The position numbers and the translations under genes were made by a program. From the NCBI RefSeq assembly GCF_020524545.1, contig NZ_JAIVLG010000006.1, positions 186,001 to 250,000 of the forward strand: a stretch of DNA of 64,000 nt, read 5' to 3'. The DNA comes from Microbacterium paraoxydans. Its GTDB lineage: Bacteria; Actinomycetota; Actinomycetes; Actinomycetales; Microbacteriaceae. Within the stretch, counting starts at the first letter, position 1. Each line of letters starts with the position of its first letter. Shown here one piece after another: positions 25,572 to 34,603 of the stretch. The notes under the pieces are model-generated. The model saw nothing but the letters and a program-made list of their open reading frames with translations, ran no database searches and had not been told where the DNA came from.

Positions 25572-27167
25572 CTAGGGGCGCTGGTCACCGCCGGGTCTGC
25601 CGCCCGGGCCGCCCGGGCCGCCCATGCCGCCCATGCCGCCCTCGGTCGCCGTGCCCTCGGTGACGGTCGTGGTCGGCTCCCCGTCCACCACCACGCTGTA
25701 GGTCGCGCCGTCGACGATGTCCGCGGAGGAGTACACCACGGACTGGAACGTCTTCTCGGCGGTGAACGATGCGAGCACGGTGCCGGAGGAGTCGAGCACC
25801 TCGACGGTGTCGCCGTCGCTGCCGCTCGCGAGGGCGGAGATCCATGCCTGCGCGGAGTCGTCGTCGGGAGATTCGGCCATGCCGGAGCTGCCGACCGCGA
25901 GAAGCGTTCCGCCGCTGATGGTGAACGCGCCGTTGCTGTCGAGGGCGCCGTTGCCGTTGTCGGTCGGCCCGAAGACGGTGGTGGTGCCTCCCGTGATCGT
26001 GATCGATCCGTTGGAGTCGAGTCCGTCGCCTCCGGCATCGACCAGGAGGGTTCCGCCGGAGATGGTGAGCGTCTCGCCGGTGTCGGACATTCCTCCGCCT
26101 CCGCCTCCGCCCCCGCCGGTCGTGGTTTCGGTGCCGCCGGCAGCATTGATGCCGTCGTCCGATGCTGTCAGGTCGATGTCGCCGCCTTCGATGACGATGT
26201 CGACCCCCTCCACGGCCTCGTACGATTCGGTGACGATCACGCTCCCGCCGGCGAGGGCGAGAGACGCATCGGCGTGGAGGCCGTCATCCTGGGCGGCGAC
26301 GGTGAGTTCGCCGTCGGTGACGACGATGTCGGTCGCGGCATCCAGCCCGTCATCGCCGGCCTCGGCGTTCACGGTGCCTCCGTCGATCACGATGTACCCG
26401 CGCCCTTCCTCCTCCTCGTTGTCGCTCTTGAGCGCGTCTCCGCCGGCGTCGAGGGTGATCGTGCCGCCTTCGATGGACAGGGAGTCCTTGCCGCGCAGGG
26501 CGTCATCGACGGCCTGCACGGAGATCGTGCCGGAGAGGATCGCGAGGTCATCGGTGCTGGTGATGCCGTCGTTTCCGTTGCCGTGAACGGAGAGCGTCCC
26601 GGTGCCGCTGATGGTGAGATCCGCCGAACTGTAGAGTGCGGCGTTCGCATCGGCATCGTCCGGGTAGGAGGAGGCATCCGACAAGGTGTTGGTGGAGCCA
26701 TCGGCCAGCGAGATCGCGACGTCGTCGGCGGTGATGACGTTCACCGCCGGGCCGTCGGCGTTCGCGATGTCGACGCCGTCGAGGATCAGGACGACCTGGG
26801 CGTCCTCCGTGGCCGAGACCACCACGGAGCCGTCGAGCGAGCCGGTGAGTCGATACACTCCGGCCTCGGTAATGGTCACCGTGGAGCCGTCCACGCTGAC
26901 GCCCGCGCTCGTCGTGGTGGCGCCGTCGCCGGTCAATTCGACATCGACGGCGTCGGCGGCAGACCATTCGTCGTCGCGGACGGCCGTGGAGTTCTCGTTC
27001 GCAGCCAGGATCGCTTCTGCGCCGACCGCGGTCGATGTCGATGCGGTCGTTCCGGCCGCCGCGTCGACGGACGTGCTGGCGGGGGTGGCGGTGGCGGCGC
27101 AGCCGGCGAGGACAAGCGCGGCGACCCCGAGGGGGATGGCGGGCAGGATCAGGCGGCGTAAATGCAT
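25572..27167 (-). CDS. Carbohydrate-binding lipoprotein with Cthe_2159-like beta-helix (DUF4353)
   Basis: 531 residues. Lipoprotein signal peptide with lipobox LAGC (Cys23), a Ser/Thr/Ala linker, then many short repeats of the type DLTISGTG, SLSIEGGTITLDAGGDALKS, IVIDGGTVNAEAGDDGLDAA. They are spaced as in a right-handed beta-helix and match the Cthe_2159/DUF4353 family, known to bind acidic polysaccharides. The C-terminus ends in a Gly-rich tail (GGMGGMGGPGG). The ATG at 27167 has GAGGAGA upstream and overlaps the VTC gene by 19 bases, so it is the last gene of this operon. Extracellular, probably anchored in the membrane. Confidence 0.82.
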   Translation of the reverse strand: MHLRRLILPAIPLGVAALVLAGCAATATPASTSVDAAAGTTASTSTAVGAEAILAANENSTAVRDDEWSAADAVDVELTGDGATTTSAGVSVDGSTVTITEAGVYRLTGSLDGSVVVSATEDAQVVLILDGVDIANADGPAVNVITADDVAISLADGSTNTLSDASSYPDDADANAALYSSADLTISGTGTLSVHGNGNDGITSTDDLAILSGTISVQAVDDALRGKDSLSIEGGTITLDAGGDALKSDNEEEEGRGYIVIDGGTVNAEAGDDGLDAATDIVVTDGELTVAAQDDGLHADASLALAGGSVIVTESYEAVEGVDIVIEGGDIDLTASDDGINAAGGTETTTGGGGGGGGGMSDTGETLTISGGTLLVDAGGDGLDSNGSITITGGTTTVFGPTDNGNGALDSNGAFTISGGTLLAVGSSGMAESPDDDSAQAWISALASGSDGDTVEVLDSSGTVLASFTAEKTFQSVVYSSADIVDGATYSVVVDGEPTTTVTEGTATEGGMGGMGGPGGPGGRPGGDQRP

Positions 27168-27997
27168 GGTGTCTCCTCTGTGGGGGTGGTCTTCGATGTG
27201 GGATCTCCGGTGTCCGCGTCCGGCGTGCGGAGCATCCCGCCGGCGAGCGGTCCGCGAAGCAGCCGCGACCAGCGGTTGCGGGGAAGGCCGGGATGAAGGG
27301 CGGCGAGGCCGGTCGCGTACTTGCTGATGCTCACGGGACGGTGACCGGCAAGCCAGAGGGCTCTATCGAACTCCGAGGCCGCCGAGCCGGACTTCGTCTC
27401 GATGATGGTGAGGTCGGGGATGATCAGTGACCGCCCGGTGACATCACGCCATTCGAGCTCGGTGTCCACGGTGGAACGGGCGGATCTGTCAGCCGAGACG
27501 AACGTCGCTCGTCGATAGCGGGTGGTCAGCCGCATCCGCAGCTCGTCGGCGCGGGACCCGTCGATGCCGATGGCGTCGAGGCTGTCCGCCGCGTAGCCGC
27601 GGGCCTCATCCGTGAGGATCCGCCGATCGGACACCCGGTATCCGATGCGGTCTTTCACCGTCGCGCTCCTCGCCCCTCGCGTCTTCAGCTCGAGGAAGGT
27701 GGCGCCGGATTCCACATACGTGCGGCTGCGAATCTTGAACCGGCGCCTGCGCGGTTGCGCCGCCAGGCGGAAGCTGAGCAGGTCAGGGGTGTCGAAGTAC
27801 ACGGTCTCGTAGGGAAAGTCGCGGGTGCCGTCGGTGTCGAGGATGCGGACGTCGGTGCCGAGTGCGTCGATGACCTGTGCAGCGGCATCGCGTGAGACGA
27901 CGTACTTGCGGTCGACCCGGGTCTGGAGCGCTGCCTCGGCGACGAGATGCTCGAGGCTGATCGTTCCGAACCGGTCGTAGCGGATGGACGTGGTCAT
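27149..27997 (-). CDS. VTC-domain (polyphosphate polymerase-like) protein
   Basis: 282 residues. The VTC tunnel fold is recognised from its charged strand motifs: TRVDRKYVV, YETVYFDTPDL, RRRFKIRSRTY, TFLELKTRG, RLTTRYRRATF, IIETKSG and SISKYATGL. These basic and acidic residues line the active site in the yeast polyphosphate polymerase Vtc4. Bacterial members are often encoded next to DUF4956 proteins, as here. The real substrate in bacteria is not settled. Four-base overlap with the DUF4956 gene. Confidence 0.85.
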   Translation of the reverse strand: MTTSIRYDRFGTISLEHLVAEAALQTRVDRKYVVSRDAAAQVIDALGTDVRILDTDGTRDFPYETVYFDTPDLLSFRLAAQPRRRRFKIRSRTYVESGATFLELKTRGARSATVKDRIGYRVSDRRILTDEARGYAADSLDAIGIDGSRADELRMRLTTRYRRATFVSADRSARSTVDTELEWRDVTGRSLIIPDLTIIETKSGSAASEFDRALWLAGHRPVSISKYATGLAALHPGLPRNRWSRLLRGPLAGGMLRTPDADTGDPTSKTTPTEETPCIYAA

Positions 27998-28596
27998 CGT
28001 GCACCGCCTCCGGCAAGCGTCGCCGAGGCCGGCGTGGCGGGCACGGGGGACGCGGGCAGGCGGTAGCGCACATCGACGAGCGTCGTGTCGTCGACGAAGT
28101 CGAGGCTCTGAACCGTGAGCGAGGTGACCGTCGCGCCCAGCCGACGCTCCATCTCGGCGCGGAGTTCGCCCTCATCGGCGATCGCGCGGTCCAACTGGAC
28201 GACCTGGTGTCGGGACCGGCGCAGGAGCGCGGGGTGGTCTGCCGCCCACAGCACGGCGAGGATCGTCGCCATGAGGGCGATGGAGACACCGGGTGCCGCG
28301 GAGGGGAGGCCGGCGACGAGGCCGATGGCGAGGGCTGCGAAGTAGTACGCGACCTCTCGCTGCGAGATCTCGGACGAGCGGAGTCGGATGATGGAGAGCA
28401 CCCCGAAGAGGCCGAGGCCGAGCCCGGCGGCGACTTCCGCCGATCCGAGGACGGTGGTGACGGCGAGGACACCGATGTTCACTCCGAGAAAGGCGACCAC
28501 CAGGTCACGACGCCGGTGGCGACGGTAATAGACGGCAAGGCTCAGGATGATCGCGGCGATCAGGTCGGCGGCGATCAAGAGCAGTGTGGAGTTCAT
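27994..28596 (-). CDS. DUF4956 membrane protein
   Basis: 200 residues with about four membrane helices (LLLIAADLIAAIILSLAVYY, LVVAFLGVNIGVLAVTTVLG, GLGLGLFGVLSIIRLR, VSIALMATILAVLWA) and a small cytoplasmic alpha/beta domain at the C-terminus. The GLFGVLSIIRLRSSEISQRE segment is the family hallmark. DUF4956 proteins are near-constant partners of VTC-domain proteins. Overlaps both flanking genes by four bases. Confidence 0.82.
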   Translation of the reverse strand: MNSTLLLIAADLIAAIILSLAVYYRRHRRRDLVVAFLGVNIGVLAVTTVLGSAEVAAGLGLGLFGVLSIIRLRSSEISQREVAYYFAALAIGLVAGLPSAAPGVSIALMATILAVLWAADHPALLRRSRHQVVQLDRAIADEGELRAEMERRLGATVTSLTVQSLDFVDDTTLVDVRYRLPASPVPATPASATLAGGGAR

Positions 28597-29774
28597 CGGG
28601 GAGTCCTCTCGACGTGCGGTGTTCTTGCCTCCATACGAGTCGGCGCACCTTCACGCTTCCTAAGACGTTCCTTGGGCGCGGTGATGTCTTCGAAGACGAA
28701 CTGTCGCTGGAGCCGATAGCTGAGGAGGAACAGGACTGCTTCGGTGACGACCTTGGCCGCGAGCAGCGGTGTACCGAGGCTGGTCAGCGCCTGCATCCAC
28801 ATGAAATTCGAAGCCAGCAGCAGGGAAGCGAGAGACGCGTAGCGCAGGACCTGGCGTCTCCGCCCCGGACCGCCACCGCGCCGAAACACGACGCGTCGAT
28901 TGACGGTGAAGTTGAGCGACGCGCTCAGCACGCGGGCGATCACGATCGCGGCCGCCAGCGAGGCGGCCCCTGCGGGGAGGATCGCGGTGAGCACCAGCAC
29001 CGCGACGGTGTCGACGAGGAACGCCAGCAGCGACGAGCCCGCGAAGACCACCATCGGGAGCATCACCGCCAGCGAGTCGGCGATCGGACGGAAGTGACTC
29101 GACGCATTGTGCTCGAGGTAGACGGTCTCGATGGGAACCTCCCGCGCCTCGAAGCCCGATCTCCGCACGCGCAGCAGCATCTCGATCTCGTACTCGAATC
29201 GCTCGCCGGGCACCGCGCGCGCCCAGTCCCGCATCGGGACGGGTATGCCGCGCAGGCCCGTCTGGGTATCCGACGCCCGCCAGCCCGCGGCCGCCCGGAA
29301 GAGCCCACGAGCCACCGCGTTGCCGAATCGGCTGCGCAGCGGGACATCGCCCTGGAGATCGCGCACGCCGAGCACGAGGGAGGCGGCGCCGATGTCGGCA
29401 TCCGAGCGAAGCTCGTCCGCGATTCGCAGAATGTCGGAAGGCGTGTGCTGACCGTCCGCATCCGCCGTGACGACGTGCTCATCGGGGTGATGGTCGGCGA
29501 GGTAGGCGAGTCCGGTCTTCAAGGCCGCGCCCTTCCCGCGGTTGGTCGCATGGTGGAGAACCGTCGCCCCTGACCGATGCGCGTCGGCGAAGGTGCGCGA
29601 GTATTCCGGTCCGCTGCCGTCGTCGACGACGATCACCGCCGTCCCAGGGCGCAGCGCGAGGAGACTGCGCACGAGCGGCACCAAATGCTCCCCGGGCTCG
29701 TAGGAGGGAATGAGGATGGCCACGGTCTCATCCCGCCACGTAGAGGATGTCACTGGTGCCGCGCTCGCCACCAT
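28593..29774 (-). CDS. GT2 glycosyltransferase fused to GtrA-like membrane domain
   Basis: 393 residues. Residues ~15-230 are a family 2 glycosyltransferase of the DPM1/polyprenyl-phosphate type: ILIPSYEPGEHLVPLVRSLL, VVDDGSG, ATNRGKGAALKTGL and the DxD-type metal site TADADGQH. Residues ~240-370 are a GtrA/DPMS-like four-helix membrane domain. Such fusions transfer a sugar to polyprenyl phosphate and move it across the membrane for surface glycosylation. The start at 29774 lies within the end of the upstream gene (47-base overlap); a GTG at 29753 is an alternative. Confidence 0.85.
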   Translation of the reverse strand: MVASAAPVTSSTWRDETVAILIPSYEPGEHLVPLVRSLLALRPGTAVIVVDDGSGPEYSRTFADAHRSGATVLHHATNRGKGAALKTGLAYLADHHPDEHVVTADADGQHTPSDILRIADELRSDADIGAASLVLGVRDLQGDVPLRSRFGNAVARGLFRAAAGWRASDTQTGLRGIPVPMRDWARAVPGERFEYEIEMLLRVRRSGFEAREVPIETVYLEHNASSHFRPIADSLAVMLPMVVFAGSSLLAFLVDTVAVLVLTAILPAGAASLAAAIVIARVLSASLNFTVNRRVVFRRGGGPGRRRQVLRYASLASLLLASNFMWMQALTSLGTPLLAAKVVTEAVLFLLSYRLQRQFVFEDITAPKERLRKREGAPTRMEARTPHVERTPR

Positions 29775-30774
29775 TGGACGGCTGATTGATCACGGCGCCG
29801 TTGAGATACATCGTCGATGACCCGCCGCCGTCGAGGTTGTACGCGGTCTCGGCCCCGAGGCCGGTCATGATGTCGGCGAGCTCGGTGAGCGTGACGCCCT
29901 TGCTGTATCCCTCCTCGCGGCCGTCGACGACGACGAAGACGTAGTGATTGTCGTCGATGATCCCGACGGCAGTACGCGGCTGGTCGCCCTGGATGGAGTG
30001 GTTGCCGACGTTCGTGTCGACCTCGACGTCGTCGATGCCGTCGAGCACCGCGCCGTCGTCGACGATGGCGGGGCCGAAGGAGAGGGTGTTCCAGACGCCG
30101 GCCGCGAGGAGCTCCTCGGCGGTCGTCGTGGTCTCGTCGTACACCTCGACGTGTCCGTCGGTGTAGAACGCGAGACCCTCTCGGGCACCCTCGTCTCGGT
30201 AGATGACACCGTTGCGAATCTCGATGCCGGTCGACCGGAACCCGTAGTAGTCGCCGTTGATGGCGAAGACCGCATCGTTGTCGGCGGCGATGTCGCTCGT
30301 GGTCTCGGTGATGTTCTCGCCGAACTGGTCCTTCGCGAATGCCGAGCGCACCTGAGTGGCGTCATCGACGACGACGTCGGCGACGTAGTAGGTGACGGTG
30401 TCCTCCCCGGTGCCGGTGCTGACTTGAGAGACCGTGATCGTCGTATCGGCATCGGTGTACGACGTCGCGGTAGTCACCGCGGACGAGTCTTCAGCGGTCG
30501 TGCTCGACGTCCCGGACGAGGCGGTGGAGTTCTCTGCCTCGTAGGCGGACACGTTGGAGATCTCGACATGCTCGATGAGGAACCGGTCGACCGCCCACGC
30601 CGCCGTGCCGCCGACGCTGAGGAGGACGGCGAGGCCGCCGGCGATGACGGCATTGCGGATGCGCCTGCGTTTGCGCGCGTGTACGGGGTCGCCATCGAGC
30701 GAAGGGGCGCGCGCAACCGAGGAGGGCGGAGTCTTCGAGGAATCGGTCGAGTCGGGAGTCTTCGGCGTGATCAT
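29728..30774 (-). CDS. Phosphodiester glycosidase (NAGPA-domain) protein, membrane-anchored
   Basis: 348 residues. A cytoplasmic basic stretch (ARKRRRIRNA) precedes one membrane helix (AGGLAVLLSVGGTAAWAV), then a Ser/Thr linker and an extracytoplasmic NAGPA domain with its conserved blocks AVFAINGDYYG, PRTAVGIIDD, AYNLDGGGSSTM and ERGTSDILYV. The domain is named for the human uncovering enzyme that cleaves GlcNAc from a phosphodiester; bacterial members act on exopolysaccharide or wall-polymer phosphodiesters. First gene of the minus-strand cluster; the product would act outside the membrane. Confidence 0.85.
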   Translation of the reverse strand: MITPKTPDSTDSSKTPPSSVARAPSLDGDPVHARKRRRIRNAVIAGGLAVLLSVGGTAAWAVDRFLIEHVEISNVSAYEAENSTASSGTSSTTAEDSSAVTTATSYTDADTTITVSQVSTGTGEDTVTYYVADVVVDDATQVRSAFAKDQFGENITETTSDIAADNDAVFAINGDYYGFRSTGIEIRNGVIYRDEGAREGLAFYTDGHVEVYDETTTTAEELLAAGVWNTLSFGPAIVDDGAVLDGIDDVEVDTNVGNHSIQGDQPRTAVGIIDDNHYVFVVVDGREEGYSKGVTLTELADIMTGLGAETAYNLDGGGSSTMYLNGAVINQPSNGGERGTSDILYVAG

Positions 30775-30997
30775 GGCTCATGGATACGCACGGCTTCTTG
30801 ACGGATGTTTGATCCGACCTAAGAGCAGCCAAAGAGGCGGGGGCTGTGCTCATCGTTTGGCTCGCGTTTGGGCTGCTCTTGCGTTTCTCCAAGGTGGTGC
30901 CGTGAGGATCAGTCCATGAAGAACCTTCGCCGCCGCACGGCGGCCGCCCGCACGATCAGAGGTAGCCGTCGGCTGCGGAACGGGAAAGACTAGTGCC

Positions 30998-31732
30998 ATG
31001 ACTCTGTTCAGCTCACGGCCCTCGCCGCTCACGCGACCGGATGGGTCGCCGGTTCGCGCCCTCATCGTCGACGACGAGGCGAATCTGAGCGAGCTGCTGC
31101 GCATGGCGCTGGCGAACGACGGGTGGGAGGTGCGCACGGCCGCGAACGGGCAGGAGGCTCTCAATCTCGTCCGTGAGTTCGCCCCCGACCTGATGGTGCT
31201 CGACATCATGATGCCGGGGATGGACGGCATGCAGGTCCTCTCCCGCATCCGCGCCGCCGGCAACGATCTGCCCGTCCTCTTCCTCACGGCCAAGGATGCG
31301 GTGGAGGATCGCATCGCCGGGATCTCGGCCGGCGGTGACGACTATCTGACGAAGCCGTTCAATCTCGAGGAGGTCGTGGTGCGACTGCGCGGGATGGCGC
31401 GGCGCCATGTCGCCGTCGCCGCGGCGAACGATCCTCGATTGCATGTCGGAGATCTCACACTCGACGAGGAAACCTATGAGGTGGAACGCGCCGGTGAGCC
31501 GATCAAGCTGACCGCGAAGGAGTTCGAGCTGCTGCGCTACCTCATGCAGAACCCCCGCCGGGTGCTGAGCAAGGCGCAGATCCTCGATCAGGTGTGGAGC
31601 TACGACTTCGGCGGGACGTCGAGCGTGGTGGAGATCTACATCTCCTACCTGCGCAAGAAGATCGACACGATAGGCGATCCGCTCATCCACACCGTCCGCG
31701 GCGTCGGCTACACGATCAAACCCGCTCGATGA
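30998..31732 (+). CDS. OmpR/PhoB-type response regulator
   Basis: 244 residues. Receiver domain with acidic pair D25-D26 (ALIVDDEANL), phospho-acceptor D69 (LMVLDIMMPG), Thr in LFLTAKD and Lys in DYLTKPF. The C-terminal winged helix shows LTAKEFELLRYLMQNPRRVL and VWSYDFGGTSSVVEIYISYL, as in PhoB. It overlaps the kinase gene by four bases. It is divergent from the surface-polysaccharide cluster (223 bp between starts), so that cluster is a plausible target. Confidence 0.93.
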   Translation: MTLFSSRPSPLTRPDGSPVRALIVDDEANLSELLRMALANDGWEVRTAANGQEALNLVREFAPDLMVLDIMMPGMDGMQVLSRIRAAGNDLPVLFLTAKDAVEDRIAGISAGGDDYLTKPFNLEEVVVRLRGMARRHVAVAAANDPRLHVGDLTLDEETYEVERAGEPIKLTAKEFELLRYLMQNPRRVLSKAQILDQVWSYDFGGTSSVVEIYISYLRKKIDTIGDPLIHTVRGVGYTIKPAR

Positions 31733-33177
31733 CCCGTCCGAAGTGGACGCTCCGACGAAAGCTCGTCGTCAGCTCGGCCGCGCTGGTCGCGGTCGGCTTG
31801 ATCGTGACCAGCGTCACCACGATCCTCGCGCTGCGTTCGTTCCTCTATGAACGACTCGATGCGCAGGTTCTGGGGGCCCTCGACCTGGCGACCGGGCCCA
31901 ACGGCGGCTTCGGTGGCCCGCCGGAGCCGAACGGCGGCGACCCCGGTGCCGGCGACGGCGGTCCCGCGCAACGGGTGGGGTCGCTGCAGATCGTCCTCGA
32001 CAGCGGCGGACACGTCACCAGCTCCAGCTACACCGCGACGGACGGCACCGAGGTCGAGCTCTCATCGACGCAGCGTGATGTGATCGAGGGGCTCGACCTC
32101 GAGACGCGCACGCCGATCTCCGTCGAACTGGGCGGAGAGCTCGGCGCTTTCCGGATCGCCGCTCAGCCCGACGACGGCGAGACGGTGATCGCCGGGGTGT
32201 CCCTGGGCGACGCGAGGGCCACCACCGCGGCGCTCACGGTCATTCTCGTCAGCGTCGCCGCGCTGACCATCCTCCTCGTCGCAACCGCGCTCTCCCTCGT
32301 CGTGCGCCGCAACCTCCGTCCGCTCGACCGGGTCGCCGGCGTCGCCCAGCGCGTCGCCGGTCAACCGCTGTCGGAGGGAGATGTCGAGATCGCCGACCGC
32401 GTCGAAGCGAGAGACATCGATCCGCACACGGAGGTCGGTCGAGTCGGCATCTCGCTGAACACCCTTCTCGGCCATATCGAGGCCGCCCTCGCGGCGCGGC
32501 AGTACAGCGAAGAACAGCTTCGACGGTTCATCGCCGACGCGAGCCACGAACTGCGTACGCCCTTGGCGTCCATCCGCGGGTACGCGCAGCTCTCGCTCGG
32601 CGAAGGGGTGCCGATGACTCCGACTCAGGAACGTTCCCTCGACCGGATCGCGGCCGAGTCGGAGCGGATGAGCTCGCTCGTCGACGACCTGCTGCTCCTC
32701 GCCCGCCTCGACGCCGGGCAAGCGCTGCGTCGTGATCCCGTCAGCCTCACCCTGCTCGCCATCGACGCGACCAGCGATGCGCACGCGGCGGATGACTCGC
32801 ACGAATGGCGTCTCGACGTGTCGGAAGAGCAGGTGGAGGTCACCGGAGACGAGAACCGGATCCGCCAGGTGATCGCCAACCTGCTTCGCAACGCCCGCAC
32901 GCACACGCCGCCGGGAACCGTCGTGACCACCCTGCTCACCGCGGACGGTGCCGAGGCCGTGCTCGAGGTCTCCGACAACGGGCCGGGAATCGACCCGAGC
33001 GTCCAGCACCGCCTGTTCGAGCGCTTCGCGCGGGGCGACCACTCGCGCAATCGCGACGCCGGCAGCACCGGCCTCGGTCTGTCCATCGCGCACGCCATCG
33101 TCACCGCGCACGGGGGTTCGATCACGGTCCGCAGCGAACCGGGCGACACCGTCTTCACGGTCCGCCTGCCGCTCTGA
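31729..33177 (+). CDS. Sensor histidine kinase
   Basis: 482 residues. Membrane helix at ~15-35, an extracytoplasmic sensor loop with a Pro/Gly/Asn-rich stretch (GGPPEPNGGDPGAGDG), a second helix ~170-190, HAMP linker, HisKA with phospho-acceptor His273 (DASHELRTPLASIRGYAQL), then HATPase with N box NLLRNARTHTP, DNGPGID and STGLGLSIAHAIV. The signal is unknown. It forms a pair with the response regulator upstream. Confidence 0.93.
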   Translation: MTRPKWTLRRKLVVSSAALVAVGLIVTSVTTILALRSFLYERLDAQVLGALDLATGPNGGFGGPPEPNGGDPGAGDGGPAQRVGSLQIVLDSGGHVTSSSYTATDGTEVELSSTQRDVIEGLDLETRTPISVELGGELGAFRIAAQPDDGETVIAGVSLGDARATTAALTVILVSVAALTILLVATALSLVVRRNLRPLDRVAGVAQRVAGQPLSEGDVEIADRVEARDIDPHTEVGRVGISLNTLLGHIEAALAARQYSEEQLRRFIADASHELRTPLASIRGYAQLSLGEGVPMTPTQERSLDRIAAESERMSSLVDDLLLLARLDAGQALRRDPVSLTLLAIDATSDAHAADDSHEWRLDVSEEQVEVTGDENRIRQVIANLLRNARTHTPPGTVVTTLLTADGAEAVLEVSDNGPGIDPSVQHRLFERFARGDHSRNRDAGSTGLGLSIAHAIVTAHGGSITVRSEPGDTVFTVRLPL

Positions 33178-33195
33178 GCGCTGAGGGGGCGGCGC

Positions 33196-33243
33196 TTGAC
33201 ACGTCCTCCGCGCAGGTCTAACGTACAACCAAATGGTTGTACG
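33196..33243. promoter_or_regulatory. Promoter and overlapping operator of the second ArsR gene, with leaderless start
   Basis: TTGACA at 33196-33201, 17-bp spacer, TAACGT at 33219-33224. A palindrome with 10-bp perfect arms, CGTACAACCA (33222-33231) and TGGTTGTACG (33234-33243), overlaps the -10 box and the ATG at 33233. Transcription should start around the A of that ATG, so the mRNA has no leader. A bound ArsR dimer would block both the -10 and the start site. Confidence 0.8.
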
Positions 33244-33622
33244 AACAGAATTGAGCGAAGCGGAGGTCGACCGTGTGTTCCACGCACTGGCGACGTCGAC
33301 CCGGCGCGACATCCTGCGCCGGACGATCGAGCGGGAGCAGTCCGTCTCGGCCCTCGCCACCGAATATGAGATGTCGTTCGCCGCGGTCCAGAAGCACGTC
33401 GCCGTGCTCGAGGCCGCGAACCTCATCGTCAAGCGCGCCGAGGGACGCGAGCGGCTCGTCCGCGCGAACCCCGAGATGATCGCCCGCGCCAGGGCGCTCC
33501 TCGCCCGATACGAAGAGCTGTGGCGGTCGCGCATCGCCCGGCTCGACGACCTGCTCGCCGAGACGCCTCGGCAGGGACCCGCCGACAGCGCCGGCACCGC
33601 GAATCCGCAACAAGGAGACTGA
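33233..33622 (+). CDS. ArsR-family regulator, probably leaderless and autoregulated
   Basis: 129 residues. Winged helix: VFHALATSTRRDILRRTIE, SVSALATEYEMSFAAVQKHV as the recognition region and LIVKRAEGRERLVRANPE as the wing. No metal-binding Cys. The ATG at 33233 is preferred because the -10 box places the transcript start on it; no Shine-Dalgarno is present. The SRPBCC gene follows with only one base between stop and start. Confidence 0.88.
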   Translation: MVVRTELSEAEVDRVFHALATSTRRDILRRTIEREQSVSALATEYEMSFAAVQKHVAVLEAANLIVKRAEGRERLVRANPEMIARARALLARYEELWRSRIARLDDLLAETPRQGPADSAGTANPQQGD

Positions 33623-33623
33623 A

Positions 33624-34601
33624 ATGCCCGTCACCGATGTCATCACCGATACCGAGAACCTGACGATGACCGTCATCGCCGACTTCGCCGCCCCGATCGA
33701 GCGGGTGTGGAGCGCCTACTCCGACCCGCGTGAGCTCGAGCGCTTCTGGGGACCTCCCGGATGGCCGGCCACCTTCACCGTCTGGGACCACACCGTCGGC
33801 GGTCGCGCCGTCTACTCGATGAACGGACCCCGCGGGGAGAAGTCGTCCGGCTCGTGGGAGTTCGTCTCTATCGACGAGCCCCGCGGCTTCGACGTCATCG
33901 ACTCCTTCGTCGATGAAGACGGCAGGCCCCTCGACGGGTTCCCCGCGCAGCGGATGATGTTCGCGTTCGAACCCACCGCAGACGGCACGCGCATGGTCAC
34001 GACGAGTCACTTCGACTCGGTCGAGGCGCTCGAGCAGGTCGTCGAGATGGGCCAGGTCGAGGGCATCAAGATGGCGATGGCACAGCTCGACGCCGTGCTG
34101 CAGGACCTTCGCGCCTACGCCCAGGGCAAGGGCACCCGCGTGGAGCTCCTGGACGACACGCACGTGCGCATCACCCGCCTCGTCGAGGGCCCGCGCGAGC
34201 TGGTCTGGCGTGCGCACTTCGAGCCCGAGCTCATCCGCCAGTGGATGCTCGGACCCGACGGCTGGGAGATGACGGAGTGCATCGCCGCCACCGAGGTGGG
34301 CCAGTCGTACCGGAACTCGTGGGCACCGGTCGGCGACACCGAGGGGGAGCCGTTCGGCTTCGAGGGCGAGGCGCTGCTGATCGACGCCCCGCGCCGCGCG
34401 GTCAGCACCGAGCGGATGCAGGGCATGCCGACCGAGACCCTCAACGACCTGAACCTCTATGAGGAGGACGGCGCGACCCTGGTCACGCTCCTCATCGAGT
34501 ACCCGGACAAGGAGACGCGCGACATGATCCTCGCCACCGGCATGGCCGACGGCATGGAGCAGTCCTTCGCCCGCCTGGAGCGCGAGCTGCTCGCCGTCTG
34601 A
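33624..34601 (+). CDS. Tandem SRPBCC (AHSA1-like) protein
   Basis: 325 residues made of two helix-grip domains: residues ~13-165 (VIADFAAPIERVWSAYSDPRE, FWGPPGWPATFTVWDHTVGG, EALEQVVEMGQVEGIKMAMA) and ~175-320 (ITRLVEGPRELVWRAHFEPE, WMLGPDGWEMTECIA, LIEYPDKETRDMILATGMAD). Each would form a hydrophobic ligand pocket. Coupled to the ArsR gene upstream (ribosome-binding site CAAGGAG within its last codons). The ligand is unknown; the regulator may respond to the same one. Confidence 0.87.
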   Translation: MPVTDVITDTENLTMTVIADFAAPIERVWSAYSDPRELERFWGPPGWPATFTVWDHTVGGRAVYSMNGPRGEKSSGSWEFVSIDEPRGFDVIDSFVDEDGRPLDGFPAQRMMFAFEPTADGTRMVTTSHFDSVEALEQVVEMGQVEGIKMAMAQLDAVLQDLRAYAQGKGTRVELLDDTHVRITRLVEGPRELVWRAHFEPELIRQWMLGPDGWEMTECIAATEVGQSYRNSWAPVGDTEGEPFGFEGEALLIDAPRRAVSTERMQGMPTETLNDLNLYEEDGATLVTLLIEYPDKETRDMILATGMADGMEQSFARLERELLAV

Positions 34602-34603
34602 GC

